Shown: positions 15,461 through 24,473, counted from the first letter of the stretch. The stretch: DNA of 40,040 bases from Candidatus Nanopelagicaceae bacterium (GCA_018882885.1 VERG01000014.1:1-40040); one strand, 5' to 3'. A program made the numbers and translations. The notes: generated by a model not told the origin, from the letters alone.

Positions 15461-16684
15461 TTAGCGACTTACCGTAATGCCTTTGCCGACCACAACTATC
15501 CCACCAGGTGAAACAGTGAAACGTTGGCGATCACGCTCTAGGTCATAACCGATTGTTGCCCCTGGTTCAACAACTACATTCTTATCCAAAATTGCATTCT
15601 TTATCTTGGCGCCCTCGCCCACTTTGACAGCTGGCATTAAAACCGCACTTTCAATTGCAGCATCCCGATTCACCATAACATCGTAAGAAGCGACTGTTCT
15701 ACGCAGCTCGCCACCAGAAATAATGGAGCCGGCACCTACTACCGAATCAAAGGCAATTCCGCGCTCAGAGAACTTTGCTGGTGGATTTGATGGAGGATTG
15801 GTGAGTATGGGCCATTGTCTGTTGTAAAGATTGAAAATGGGCAGTGGAGAAACTAAATCCATGTGGGCGTCAAAATAAGAATCAATCGAACCCACGTCCC
15901 GCCAATAGCCTTTGTCGCGTTCTGTTTCACCAGGAACAACATTGTTAGCAAAATCGTAAACCTTAGCTAAACCTGCCTTAGTCATAGCAGGGATTATGTT
16001 GCCACCAATATCGTGACGGCTTTCAATATCTTCGGAGTCAATTATCAAAGCTTCTTCCATCGCATCTCTTCGGAAGATGTAATTTCCCATAGATACTAAG
16101 GCCAAATCTGGATGACCAGGCATTGCCGGAGGATCTTTAGGTTTTTCATGAAAAGCTTTTATTGTGATCCCATCTTCGGCCAGCTCGATTACACCAAAAT
16201 CTGATGCCTCGCTGCGCTTAACTCTAATTGCCGCAACAGTTACTCCGGCATCGGTTTGTAGATGCTGTTGGTACATTTGATTTGGATCCATGCGATAAAC
16301 GTGATCTGCACCAAAAACTATTACATGTTTGGGATTTTCATCATGAATCAAATTGAAGTTTTGCAAAATCGCATCTGCGCTTCCTGTGTACCAACGCGGA
16401 CCTAGTCGCTGCTGTGCCGGTACTGGTGTTATGTAATTTCCCAATAAATTAGACATACGCCAAGTTGTAGTTATGTGACGATCTAATGAGTGTGATTTGT
16501 ACTGAGTTAAAACCGCAATTTTCAAGAAACCTGCATTAACGAGATTTGATAAAACGAAATCAACAAGGCGATAAGAGCCGCCAAATGGCACTGCTGGCTT
16601 TGCTCGATCCGCTGTTAATGGCATTAAACGCTTTCCTTCACCACCAGCGAGAACTATTCCCAGCGGAAGATCAAGGCGAGCCAT
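15461..16684 (-). CDS. glgC: Glucose-1-phosphate adenylyltransferase
   Basis: Makes ADP-glucose from ATP and glucose 1-phosphate for alpha-glucan storage. The 407-residue protein has the nucleotide-binding start [20 protein letters not shown], then [13 protein letters not shown] and [19 protein letters not shown] follows, and a C-terminal left-handed beta-helix part with repeated [21 protein letters not shown]-type hexads. Length and motif order are normal. It is divergent from glgA with just 22 bases between start codons, and the TATCGT box on the minus strand ends 6 nt before its ATG. Confidence 0.95.
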   Translation of the reverse strand: MARLDLPLGIVLAGGEGKRLMPLTADRAKPAVPFGGSYRLVDFVLSNLVNAGFLKIAVLTQYKSHSLDRHITTTWRMSNLLGNYITPVPAQQRLGPRWYTGSADAILQNFNLIHDENPKHVIVFGADHVYRMDPNQMYQQHLQTDAGVTVAAIRVKRSEASDFGVIELAEDGITIKAFHEKPKDPPAMPGHPDLALVSMGNYIFRRDAMEEALIIDSEDIESRHDIGGNIIPAMTKAGLAKVYDFANNVVPGETERDKGYWRDVGSIDSYFDAHMDLVSPLPIFNLYNRQWPILTNPPSNPPAKFSERGIAFDSVVGAGSIISGGELRRTVASYDVMVNRDAAIESAVLMPAVKVGEGAKIKNAILDKNVVVEPGATIGYDLERDRQRFTVSPGGIVVVGKGITVSR

Positions 16685-16690
16685 GTCCTA

Positions 16691-16700
16691 ACGATACTCT
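16691..16700. promoter_or_regulatory. Symmetric divergent -10 boxes of glgC and glgA
   Basis: TATCGT on the minus strand (16696-16691) and TACTCT on the plus strand (16695-16700) share the central TA. Each box ends exactly 6 nt before a start codon: ATG 16684 on the minus strand and GTG 16707 on the plus strand. Both messages would be leaderless, and both promoters fit within the 22-base gap plus coding sequence. Confidence 0.55.
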
Positions 16701-16706
16701 TGGTTG

Positions 16707-17873
16707 GTGGGCAATAAACAGGTCAAAGTAGCCATGATTACTAAGGAATGGCCCCCACATATTTACGGCGGCGCCGGAGTTCACGTAACAAATCTGGTCT
16801 CTGCGCTAGAGCAATTGCCTGAGATTTCCGCAGAGGTGCATTGTTATGGCCCTAATCGCTCGGGCGCAATTGGCCACGAACTATCTGAAGAGTTGGGTCA
16901 AATAAACCCCGCCTTTCAAGCACTTCTTTTAGGTGAGGATATTTCAAGATCTTTGGACGGAATTGATTTAGCCCACAGCCATACCTGGTACGCAAACTTC
17001 GCCGGACATCTCGCTTCGAGAATTTTTGATATTCCTCATGTATTAACCGCGCACTCGCTGGAACCACTCCGGCCGTGGAAGGCTGAGCAATTGGGAGGCG
17101 GTTATCAAATCTCTTCCTGGATTGAAAAAACCGCTTATGAAAACGCTGCCGCCATTATTGCTGTAAGTGATGGAATGAGAGCCGATGTTCTCAAATCCTA
17201 CCCACAGATTCCTGAAGACAAGGTTGTTACCATTCGAAATGGAATAAATACCGAACTCTTCCGACCTAATTCAGATAATTCGATTCTAGAAAAATACGGA
17301 ATCAAAACTCCATTTGCCTTGTTCGTTGGTCGAATCACTAGACAGAAAGGTTTGGCACATTTACTACGGGCATGGAGAGATATCTCTTCTGAGTACACAT
17401 TGGTCCTAGCTGCGAGCTCACCGGACGAGCCAGCCATTGGTAAAGAGGTGGAGCAGCTCATCTCGGAGTTATCGGCATCAAAAGGTAATGTGATTTGGAT
17501 TAAGGAGATGTTGAGTAGGCATGAACTGACCGCACTTCTCACGGCAGCGCGGAGCTTTGTTTGTCCATCAATCTATGAACCACTCGGAATTGTTAATTTA
17601 GAAGCGATGGCCTGCGAAACAGCGGTAGTTGCTTCGCGAGTTGGCGGAATTCCAGAGGTGGTAAATCACGGCGAAACTGGGTTGCTAGTTGATTACACGG
17701 AAGATTCCCATACCTTTGAAGAGAATCTGGTGAAGGCATTGAATGAAGTATTAAATGATGGTGATTTGGCGCACCGCATGGGCCAGGCTGGTCGTTCAAG
17801 AGCAATAAGCGAATTTGGCTGGGATAAGGTTGCCAATCAAACATTGAATCTGTATCGGAGCGTATTGAAGTAA
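16707..17873 (+). CDS. glgA: ADP-glucose-dependent GT4 glycosyltransferase (actinobacterial GlgA/GlgM)
   Basis: A 388-residue retaining GT4 transferase. The N-terminal half has KEWPPHIYGGAGVHV. The C-terminal half has FVGRITRQKGLAHLL and the nucleotide-sugar motif YEPLGIVNLEAM with its E-x7-E pair. Bacterial GT5 GlgA proteins are longer (about 470). The size and the divergent pairing with glgC match mycobacterial GlgM (Rv1212c), which makes maltose 1-phosphate from ADP-glucose for the GlgE route and can elongate glucan. GTG 16707 is preferred over TTG 16704 because of the -10 spacing; an ATG at 16734 is also possible. The stop overlaps the next ATG by one base. Confidence 0.9.
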   Translation: MGNKQVKVAMITKEWPPHIYGGAGVHVTNLVSALEQLPEISAEVHCYGPNRSGAIGHELSEELGQINPAFQALLLGEDISRSLDGIDLAHSHTWYANFAGHLASRIFDIPHVLTAHSLEPLRPWKAEQLGGGYQISSWIEKTAYENAAAIIAVSDGMRADVLKSYPQIPEDKVVTIRNGINTELFRPNSDNSILEKYGIKTPFALFVGRITRQKGLAHLLRAWRDISSEYTLVLAASSPDEPAIGKEVEQLISELSASKGNVIWIKEMLSRHELTALLTAARSFVCPSIYEPLGIVNLEAMACETAVVASRVGGIPEVVNHGETGLLVDYTEDSHTFEENLVKALNEVLNDGDLAHRMGQAGRSRAISEFGWDKVANQTLNLYRSVLK

Positions 17874-18751
17874 TGACACGAAGAGGCTGGGGGCTATTCA
17901 CTCTTGTAGGTCTACTGTGGGGAATTCCCTACTTATTTATGAAGGTGGCTGTCGAAGAGTTTGCTACACCGGTCATCGTCTTTGCTCGCGTTTTCATCGG
18001 CGCGGCGGTTCTCATTCCGCTCGCGATTTATAAAAGAGAGTTAATTCCAGCCTTAAAGTATTGGAAATACATTGCCTTATATGCCGTCCTTGAGATGGTA
18101 ATTCCCTGGAGCCTTATTACTAGTTCACAGCGAAATCTGTCCTCTGGGGTGGTTGCACTTCTTGTTGCAACAGTTCCAATTTGGGCAACTTTTTTCGCTC
18201 ATCGCGCGGGAGATACCACCGCAGCTCATCGCACTAGGGTTTTCGGAATCGCTATTGGACTCATTGGTATTGCACTTATTGTAGGAATTGAATCACTCAA
18301 TGATGTTGGCAATCTTCAAGCGCTATTTGGCGTTTTGATCGCGGCATTCTCATATGCCTGGGCGGTCAACATGATTACTACAAAGGCTCCTAATGTCTCT
18401 GGAATCGCGATTAATGGATTGGCGATGGCAATTTCAACGGTGGTCTTTGCGCCGTTTGCATTAACTCACTTGCCAGAACAGATGCCTTCCAACGAGGCCA
18501 TTCTTTCTACTTTAGGTCTTGGTATTTTGTGCACCGCAGCTGCCTTTTGGATCTTCTTTAAAGTACTGGAGGATATTGGACCGGCCCGCGCTTCTTTAGT
18601 GGTTTACCCCAATACAGCTATTGCCGTGGTGCTCGGGATTATCTTGCTTGATGAAAAGCTAACTGTGGCCATTCTTATTGGCTTACCTTTAGTTCTAATT
18701 GGTTCTTACTATGCGAGTAGAAAACCTAAGCTTCCAATTATTGCTGGTTAA
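17873..18751 (+). CDS. EamA/DMT-superfamily permease (second copy)
   Basis: A 292-residue, ten-helix membrane protein of the drug/metabolite superfamily, with GWGLFTLVGLLWGIPYLFMK at the start and a second EamA repeat ending in a VLGIILLDEKLTVAILIGL segment. Substrate is not predictable. It is translationally coupled to glgA (TAATG). The 3' end overlaps the convergent era gene by 14 bases. It is only distantly similar to the permease at 10525. Confidence 0.87.
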   Translation: MTRRGWGLFTLVGLLWGIPYLFMKVAVEEFATPVIVFARVFIGAAVLIPLAIYKRELIPALKYWKYIALYAVLEMVIPWSLITSSQRNLSSGVVALLVATVPIWATFFAHRAGDTTAAHRTRVFGIAIGLIGIALIVGIESLNDVGNLQALFGVLIAAFSYAWAVNMITTKAPNVSGIAINGLAMAISTVVFAPFALTHLPEQMPSNEAILSTLGLGILCTAAAFWIFFKVLEDIGPARASLVVYPNTAIAVVLGIILLDEKLTVAILIGLPLVLIGSYYASRKPKLPIIAG

Positions 18752-19664
18752 AACCGAGCTTGAATAAAGCCTTGGCATCACTCTGCCAATTTGGCATGAC
18801 CTTTACGTGCAGTCCCAAAAAAACTCGCCCTTTTAACTTTTTCTCAATTTCTTGACGTGCGCTAGTTCCTACCTGCTTTAGTCGCTCGCCTTTAGCGCCA
18901 ATAATTATCGCCTTCTGACTCTCCCGTTCGACAACAACAGAGGCGTGAATGTCGAAAAATGGCCGCTCCTCCGGGGTGCGTCTTTCACGCTCTGAAATCT
19001 CATCGATTATCACTGCGATCGAGTGTGGCACCTCTTCAAAAACATCAGCGATGGCAGCTTCTCGAATTAGGTCAGCTAACTGATTCTCTAGCTCTTGATC
19101 AGAGGTCATATCTGCTGGGTAAAAGGCTGGAGACTCTGGAGCGTATTTTGCTAACAAATCCAGCAGCAGCTGTACCTGGTCATCAGTCTTGGCTGATAGC
19201 GGAACTATGTCATCCCAAGAAAAACCAGCCTGCTCTGCCAATTTACTAGCGGCTATAAGCTGCTCTGGAAGTTGAGATTTTTTAGCCATATCAATCATAG
19301 TTATCGCGCAGATCTTCTTAGCGTTTTTGTGGCTAGCTATCTCTTGTGCGATAAACAGATCCCCCGCGCCGATAGCTTCAACAGCTGGAATGCACAAAAC
19401 AATTGCATCGACTGAGTCCATGCTTTCGCTGACCATAGAGTTAAGCGCACCGCCCAGTAGTGTCTTTGGTTTATGGACGCCCGGGGTATCTACCACCACT
19501 AATTGAAAATCATCTCTCGTAACGATGCCACGAATTGCGTTGCGTGTGGTATTCGGGTGATGAGAGGTTATAACAATCTTTTCGCCAACCAAGGCGTTCA
19601 CTAAAGTTGATTTACCAGTATTGGGTCGACCGACAATCGCTACAAAGGCTGCTTTATGTGACAT
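18738..19664 (-). CDS. era: Ribosome-assembly GTPase Era
   Basis: GTPase that binds the 3' end of 16S rRNA and helps 30S maturation. The 308-residue protein has G1 GRPNTGKST, G2 around TTRNAIRG, G3 DTPG, G5 PLSAK and a C-terminal KH domain with IIGAKGERLKQVG. The G4 motif (NKxD, often TKxD in actinobacteria) reads TMID, so the usual lysine is missing. ATG 19664 was chosen; an upstream TTG at 19673 is less likely. It overlaps the dprA end by 11 bases, so it is probably the last gene of the rplS-to-era run. Confidence 0.93.
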   Translation of the reverse strand: MSHKAAFVAIVGRPNTGKSTLVNALVGEKIVITSHHPNTTRNAIRGIVTRDDFQLVVVDTPGVHKPKTLLGGALNSMVSESMDSVDAIVLCIPAVEAIGAGDLFIAQEIASHKNAKKICAITMIDMAKKSQLPEQLIAASKLAEQAGFSWDDIVPLSAKTDDQVQLLLDLLAKYAPESPAFYPADMTSDQELENQLADLIREAAIADVFEEVPHSIAVIIDEISERERRTPEERPFFDIHASVVVERESQKAIIIGAKGERLKQVGTSARQEIEKKLKGRVFLGLHVKVMPNWQSDAKALFKLGFNQQ

Positions 19665-20547
19665 CAACGCCAAGGGTACTAGTAATTTTCGGTGCTAATG
19701 GCATAAGTAGCTCAAGGGCATCGCTGACAGAGGTAACAATCTCAGCGCATCTTTCACCTATCAATCTGTGACAACCATCGCTAGTTGGCGATGAGATTGG
19801 TCCGGGAACCGCCATGACTGTACGCATTAACTCTGCTGCATCTCTAGCCGTGCGCAGGGATCCACTTCTAAAAGCAGCTTCAACGACTATGGTTCCCTGT
19901 GACATCGCCGCGATAATTCGATTTCGGGTTAAAAAACGATCCTGTCTAGCTTTTTCATTGGGCATAACCTCAGATATCAATGCACCGGTCTCGCAGATTT
20001 CCGCAAATAATCGCTCATTTCCAGCTGGATAGTTGATTGATACACCTGAAGCCAATACCGCAAAAGTCTTGCCCTCTGCGGCAATCGCTCCCCGATGAGC
20101 ATGGGTATCAATTCCGTAGGCTCCCCCACTAACAACTCGCCAATCTCGATCTGCAAAACCAGCAGCAAAATCACTGGCAACTTTCGCACCATAGATAGTG
20201 GGGTTTCTGGTTCCTACGATTGCAACAGTGTTTCCCTCTATTTCATTGCCCTTAACAATCAATCCAATTGGAGGGGCTGCTAAATCATTAAGGGAGCGAG
20301 GCCATTCTGCTGATTCATCAGTAATGAAACGTGCTCCTGAATAAAGTATTTGCTCATAAAGCTCATCAAAACTATTACTCAAAATCTTATTCTTGATGCG
20401 CTCGGCGGATTTACGTTGATTGAGATAAGTATCAGAAAGGATTCTCTCTATTAACTCAGCGGTGCCAAACTTACAAATTTCATCGCACCAGAACTTGGAA
20501 CCCCCTTCTATGGCATTAAACAAAATTAATTTGTCCTTGTCTTTCAT
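19654..20547 (-). CDS. dprA: DNA-processing protein DprA
   Basis: Binds incoming single-stranded DNA and loads RecA during natural transformation. The 297-residue protein contains the Rossmann-like core VAIVGTRNPTIYGAKVAS, RVVSGGAYGIDTHAHRGA, VLASGVSINYPAGN, FLTRNRIIAAMS and IVVEAAFRSGSL, all DprA hallmarks. The ATG at 20547 overlaps the comM stop as ATGA. A much longer frame upstream (from 20643) only reads antisense-frame sequence of comM. The N-terminal SAM-like part is short and divergent. Confidence 0.94.
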   Translation of the reverse strand: MKDKDKLILFNAIEGGSKFWCDEICKFGTAELIERILSDTYLNQRKSAERIKNKILSNSFDELYEQILYSGARFITDESAEWPRSLNDLAAPPIGLIVKGNEIEGNTVAIVGTRNPTIYGAKVASDFAAGFADRDWRVVSGGAYGIDTHAHRGAIAAEGKTFAVLASGVSINYPAGNERLFAEICETGALISEVMPNEKARQDRFLTRNRIIAAMSQGTIVVEAAFRSGSLRTARDAAELMRTVMAVPGPISSPTSDGCHRLIGERCAEIVTSVSDALELLMPLAPKITSTLGVDVT

Positions 20548-22067
20548 GCTGCAAGTTCCGTGGCAGATCGCAAGCTCATGGCAATATCTAGCTCTTCCAT
20601 TCCAGGTATTTCCACATCTCGAAGATCGGCAATGCTCCAACATAAGCGAAGTAATTTATGAAAACCTCTTGCGGTTATCTCTTCACGATCGATGAGATTG
20701 TGTAAAGCGCTCATGGCTTTCTGCTGCGCCTTGAAACGATTTCTAAGTAACTCGGAAGGAATCTGAGAGTTTAAGGAAAAGTTGTACGAAGCAAATCGAT
20801 TTGTTGCCACTTGACGGGCTTTTTCGACCCGCGCTCTAATCTGAGCACTTCCTTCTCGAGGTGAATTATCTGCCAGTTCTACACGGGATGGAGTGTCTAC
20901 TTTGAGTCGGAGATCAATACGATCTAGCAAAGGTCCAGAGAGTTTGCTCAAATACCTTCTGACTTGCAGTGAAGTGCATTGACACCCTCTGCCTTTTCCA
21001 GAAAATCTGCCACAGGGACATGGATTGGCCGCTAGGACCAACATGAACTGTGCGGGAAATACGAAGCTGCCGATCGCCCGAGTTATTTCGACTACTCCGG
21101 ATTCAAGTGGTTGGCGTAGTGAGTCAAGAATGCCATTGCCACACTCAGGTGCTTCATCTATGAAGAGCACTCCGTTATGAGCAAGAGAGCAGGCACCAGG
21201 TCTGATAATTTTTCCGCCCCCTCCGACCATCGCCACTGTTGTCGTGGTGTGATGTGGGGCGATAAATGGCGGACGTTTTTCTAACACATAACCGATATCA
21301 AATGTGCCAGCGACAGAGTGGATGGCGGCAACCTGCTTAGCCTGAAAGCTGGAGAGTCTCGGCAAGATGCTCGGCAACCGCTCAGCCAACATGGTTTTTC
21401 CAGTCCCGGGTGGGCCAATCATCAAGAGATGATGTCCGCCAGTTGCCGCGACCTCTAAGCCAAACTTTGCAGTTTGTTGTCCAGCAACTTGGGATAAATC
21501 AAGATTGTAATTAGGCTCAACAACATCCCTCTGCGAAGTCGGGGTTAGCTGACAGGTTCCAATAAGAAATCCAACAACTTGAGAAAGATTACTGGCTGGC
21601 AAAATTTCCAGATCCTCAATCATGGAGGCTTCAGCAGAGTTTTCAATTGCAATTATGGCTCGCTTTTTTCCATGCTTGGCAGCAGCTAGCAACATCGGCA
21701 AAATTCCTCGAATCGGCTTTAACGTACCCTCTAAGGAAAGCTCTCCAATCAAAATCATTTCACTTAAGCCGTTTATTGGAATCTGGCCACTTGCCGCAAG
21801 AATTGCAATACTGATTGGTAGATCAAAACCTGAACCACTTTTTGGTAACCACGCCGGAGAAAGTGAGACGGTAATCTTATTTTGCGGCCAATTAAGTTTT
21901 GAATTCTGAATTGCAGATCGGATGCGATCTCGAGATTCATTTAAGGCGGCATCTGGTAAGCCCAATAATTGATAACTCGGTAAGCCCTTAGATACATCGG
22001 CTTCAATGCTGACTAACTCACCATCAATTCCAAGCAGTGCAACACCTTGAGTCATAGCAAAGCTCAT
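20544..22067 (-). CDS. comM: YifB/ComM-family Mg-chelatase-like AAA+ ATPase
   Basis: AAA+ helicase-like protein; the Vibrio homologue ComM drives branch migration when transformed DNA is integrated. The 507-residue protein has an N-terminal Lon-protease-like fold (MSFAMTQGVALLGIDG...). The AAA+ core has Walker A GPPGTGKTM and Walker B VLFIDEAPE. The C-terminal Mg_chelatase_C part is marked by ITARGFHKLLRLCWSIADL. Cysteines in ANPCPCGRFSGKGRGCQC form the usual zinc-like cluster. ATG 22067 overlaps the yraN stop as ATGA; the frame extended to 22175 lies over yraN and is not used. Followed directly by dprA. Confidence 0.94.
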   Translation of the reverse strand: MSFAMTQGVALLGIDGELVSIEADVSKGLPSYQLLGLPDAALNESRDRIRSAIQNSKLNWPQNKITVSLSPAWLPKSGSGFDLPISIAILAASGQIPINGLSEMILIGELSLEGTLKPIRGILPMLLAAAKHGKKRAIIAIENSAEASMIEDLEILPASNLSQVVGFLIGTCQLTPTSQRDVVEPNYNLDLSQVAGQQTAKFGLEVAATGGHHLLMIGPPGTGKTMLAERLPSILPRLSSFQAKQVAAIHSVAGTFDIGYVLEKRPPFIAPHHTTTTVAMVGGGGKIIRPGACSLAHNGVLFIDEAPECGNGILDSLRQPLESGVVEITRAIGSFVFPAQFMLVLAANPCPCGRFSGKGRGCQCTSLQVRRYLSKLSGPLLDRIDLRLKVDTPSRVELADNSPREGSAQIRARVEKARQVATNRFASYNFSLNSQIPSELLRNRFKAQQKAMSALHNLIDREEITARGFHKLLRLCWSIADLRDVEIPGMEELDIAMSLRSATELAA

Positions 22068-22432
22068 GAAATATCCTCGCGGTAATCGATGCTTAACTCT
22101 CCAGAGCGGCCTAACAAAACCCCAGATACATCGATGCGATAGGCGCATCCCAGTCTCTGATTGGTGGCTAACCAAGCTAAGGCCAATCTCTGCAATCTGT
22201 GTAGCTTTGCAGCAGAGATTGCTTCTAATGGATCTCCATAATCATTACTGCTCCGAGTCTTTACTTCGACAAAGACAATTTCCTGGTTTGGAGAAAGGGC
22301 TACTACATCCAACTCCCCCTCTTTAATTCGCCAATTTCTATCCAGAATCCGATAACCCCTAGAAATCAGAAGCTCGGAGGTCGCTTGTTCTCCCGCGTGC
22401 CCGAGTAACTCCGCTTTTTTGTTGAGCGCCAT
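22064..22432 (-). CDS. YraN/UPF0102-family nuclease-like protein
   Basis: A 122-residue protein of the UPF0102 family with a restriction-endonuclease-like fold. GELDVVAL and VFVEVKTRSS supply the acidic and lysine active-site positions (E-L-D...E-V-K). The N-terminal LGHAGEQATSELLISRGYRILDRNWR is typical. The biochemical role is unsettled; conserved linkage with rnhB, comM and dprA suggests DNA metabolism or uptake. It overlaps comM by four bases. There is a 62-base gap to rnhB, where many actinobacteria carry a DUF2469 gene that is absent here. Confidence 0.9.
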   Translation of the reverse strand: MALNKKAELLGHAGEQATSELLISRGYRILDRNWRIKEGELDVVALSPNQEIVFVEVKTRSSNDYGDPLEAISAAKLHRLQRLALAWLATNQRLGCAYRIDVSGVLLGRSGELSIDYREDIS

Positions 22433-22494
22433 GGCGCGAAGATAGTTTTTAAGCGGTTCGCCTTAAATTAACTAAAGAAGAATTGTGTGAAAAT

Positions 22495-23097
22495 CTAATT
22501 GTTGATAAGTGCCGCAATATTGGCATAGGAGCGGCGATGGACATCGCTCACACCATATTTCTTTAAACTCTCTTGATGGCTTCGGGTCACATACCCTTTA
22601 TGCGATGCAAATCCGTAACTGGGATACTTGCCATCTAACTCCTGCATAATCCGATCGCGGTAAACCTTTGCCAAAATCGAGGCGGCGGAAATGGAGAGTG
22701 CAACTTGATCGCCCTTCCAAACCGCAAGCGAAGGTGCCGGCAAACCCTCAATTTCATATCCATCAGTCAAAATGTAATTAGGATTAGTAGATAGTGCGCT
22801 AATTGCGCGACGCATTCCCTCTAAGTTAGCGCGATGCAATCCGATGAGATCAATCTCGGAGGGAGTGATTTCAATAATTGAGTATGCGAGTGACTCATCG
22901 ATAATCACGTCGAAGACTTTGTCGCGTTTTTTTGGGGTTAACTCTTTTGAGTCCTTAACCTCTTTCAGTCTTGGAGAGTCCAGATCACGCAAAATAACCG
23001 CCGCAACAACTAGAGGCCCAGCGCAAGCGCCGCGTCCGGCCTCATCAACGCCCGCGATCTTGGAGATTCCGGCAGCGATTAACTTTTGCTCAATCAC
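22495..23097 (-). CDS. rnhB: Ribonuclease HII
   Basis: Removes RNA from RNA-DNA hybrids and single misincorporated ribonucleotides. The 200-residue protein has the catalytic GVDEAGRGACAGPLVVAA motif (Asp 18, Glu 19), a further Asp in ILTDGYEIEG, and the C-terminal KVYRDRIMQELDGKYPSYGFASHKGY stretch that is diagnostic for HII enzymes (quoted in parts: KVYRDRIM, YPSYGFASHKGY). It begins with GTG 14 bases after the lepB stop. Length is normal for the family. Confidence 0.94.
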   Translation of the reverse strand: MIEQKLIAAGISKIAGVDEAGRGACAGPLVVAAVILRDLDSPRLKEVKDSKELTPKKRDKVFDVIIDESLAYSIIEITPSEIDLIGLHRANLEGMRRAISALSTNPNYILTDGYEIEGLPAPSLAVWKGDQVALSISAASILAKVYRDRIMQELDGKYPSYGFASHKGYVTRSHQESLKKYGVSDVHRRSYANIAALINN

Positions 23098-23111
23098 GCG
23101 AGTTCAATAAC

Positions 23112-23792
23112 TTAAGATTTTGAATTTACTGGAATCTTTGAAAGATCTTTGCCAACCTCTAAGACACCGATATTTTTCCAGGGCCAAATGATGAAAAGCG
23201 CTCTTCCCGTCACTTTATCTAGTGGGACCATACCTTTATTTGGATCATCGGTATGAAACCGAGAATCGGCGCTGGCACCGCGATGGTCTCCCATCACCCA
23301 AATAAAATCCTTGGGAACGGTGACATCGAACTCTGAGTCAGATGGTTTATCCCCTGGGTAAATATATGGTTCATTTAAGGCAACCCCATTTACTTCAATT
23401 TTTCCATCAGCGTTGCAACAAACGACTCTATCGCCGCCAACACCGATTACTCTCTTAATTAGATATTGCTTAGCAGGATCTGGCATCACTCCTACAAATA
23501 CCAAAGAGTCTCTAAAAACTTTTGCTAACCCAGTTTTTTCATCATACGGAGCGGTTAGCCAATTTGCTGGATCTCTAAAAACAACTACCTCTCCCCTTTT
23601 TATCTCAGAGAAAAGTGCACCGAGCTTGTTGACTCCGACTCGATCATTTACCAGAAGAGTATTTTCCATGGAGCCAGATGGAATATAGAAAAACTGAACT
23701 AGAAAAGTTTTAACCAGTATTGATAAAACTAAAGCTGAAATCAACAAGATTGGAAGTTCGCGAAGCGTTGACTTCCTGGCTTTCGCAAACAT
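23112..23792 (-). CDS. lepB: Signal peptidase I
   Basis: Membrane-bound serine protease that removes signal peptides from secreted proteins. From ATG 23792 the protein is 226 residues. There is one N-terminal membrane helix (about 13-33), then PSGSMENTL with nucleophile Ser 41. LIKRVIGVGGD follows with general-base Lys 113, then GDHRGASADSR. A TTG one codon upstream (23795) is an alternative start. No Shine-Dalgarno is evident. Between the rplS stop and this start is only a 5-bp stem (CGACC/GGTCG), so read-through from rplS is likely, as in other actinobacteria. Confidence 0.94.
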   Translation of the reverse strand: MFAKARKSTLRELPILLISALVLSILVKTFLVQFFYIPSGSMENTLLVNDRVGVNKLGALFSEIKRGEVVVFRDPANWLTAPYDEKTGLAKVFRDSLVFVGVMPDPAKQYLIKRVIGVGGDRVVCCNADGKIEVNGVALNEPYIYPGDKPSDSEFDVTVPKDFIWVMGDHRGASADSRFHTDDPNKGMVPLDKVTGRALFIIWPWKNIGVLEVGKDLSKIPVNSKS

Positions 23793-23818
23793 CAATCTAC
23801 GACCGAATCAGGTCGGAT

Positions 23819-24316
23819 TTAAGACTTGGCTTCGTCAGTTGTGGTTTCTGCAGCCGGGGTTTCAGCAACTTGTGATTCTTCAACTGGCGCTGCTACCACT
23901 TCTGGTTCGACAACTGCTGGTGAAGCAGACTCGGTGACCACCGGAGCTGAGTAGATTGTTTCTAGATCCTCTGCACCACGACGCTCACGAATCTTTGCTG
24001 CCTTACCGCGTAGCTCGCGAAGGTAATACAGCTTGGCACGACGAACTTCACCTTTGCGTACCAACTCAATCTTTTCGATAACCGGTGCATGTACTGGGAA
24101 AATTCTCTCCACGCCAACACCATAGGAAAGCTTGCGAATTGTGAAGGTCTCGCGTGCGCCAGATCCCTGACGAGCGATTACTAGACCTTGGAAAACCTGG
24201 ATACGGCTCTTGTTACCTTCGATAACTCGGACGTGAACTTTAAGTTCATCGCCAGGACGGAAATTTGGGATGTCCTTACGGAGGGTGGCGGCATCAACCG
24301 CATCAAGAACGTTCAT
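23819..24316 (-). CDS. rplS: 50S ribosomal protein L19 with acidic C-terminal tail
   Basis: Ribosomal protein at the 30S-50S interface. Residues 1-113 are a standard L19 ([74 protein letters not shown]). After that comes an unusual tail of about 52 residues rich in Ala, Val, Pro, Glu and Thr, with no lysine until the last residues, ending TTTDEAKS; normal L19 is about 115 residues. AGGA lies six bases before the ATG. A 157-base leader region separates it from the imp gene, so a separate promoter is likely. It leads lepB-rnhB-yraN-comM-dprA-era. Confidence 0.95.
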   Translation of the reverse strand: MNVLDAVDAATLRKDIPNFRPGDELKVHVRVIEGNKSRIQVFQGLVIARQGSGARETFTIRKLSYGVGVERIFPVHAPVIEKIELVRKGEVRRAKLYYLRELRGKAAKIRERRGAEDLETIYSAPVVTESASPAVVEPEVVAAPVEESQVAETPAAETTTDEAKS

Positions 24317-24473
24317 GATTTGTCCTAACAGCTTGGTATCGAAAATCTTGAGGCTTAATAACGGCGGTATCTTGCCACACCAGCTCCCGAACCGCTAAAT
24401 CACGCTCAATCTAGGCTGGCCCATCGGGTACGAGGCGGCCCAGCTGGATAGCCTGGATTTAGTTAGCCTGGAA
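24317..24473 (-). promoter_or_regulatory. rplS upstream region
   Basis: This 157-base stretch has no gene. Nearest rplS is a GTTAGGA Shine-Dalgarno. Farther up lies a GC-rich hairpin (24415-24444), followed by 15-nt tandem repeats that run into the imp stop codon. No clean -35/-10 pair or known ribosomal-protein leader motif could be assigned. Confidence 0.4.
24415..24444 (-). terminator. GC-rich hairpin after the inositol phosphatase gene
   Basis: On the minus strand GCTGGGCC and GGCCAGC pair with one bulged base around a loop of about 15 bases. It lies about 30 bases past the imp stop but has no U tract, so it may be a weak terminator or part of the rplS leader. Confidence 0.3.

Noticed and set aside
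20548-20643. N-terminal extension of DprA
   Set aside because: The extra residues come from comM sequence in another frame; the ATGA overlap at 20544-20547 gives a normal DprA.
22068-22175. N-terminal extension of ComM
   Set aside because: It overlaps yraN and does not resemble the family; MSFAMTQGVALLG is the usual ComM start.
24415-24444. Intrinsic terminator at full strength after imp
   Set aside because: The stem is present, but there is no U tract, so it is listed only as a low-confidence hairpin.
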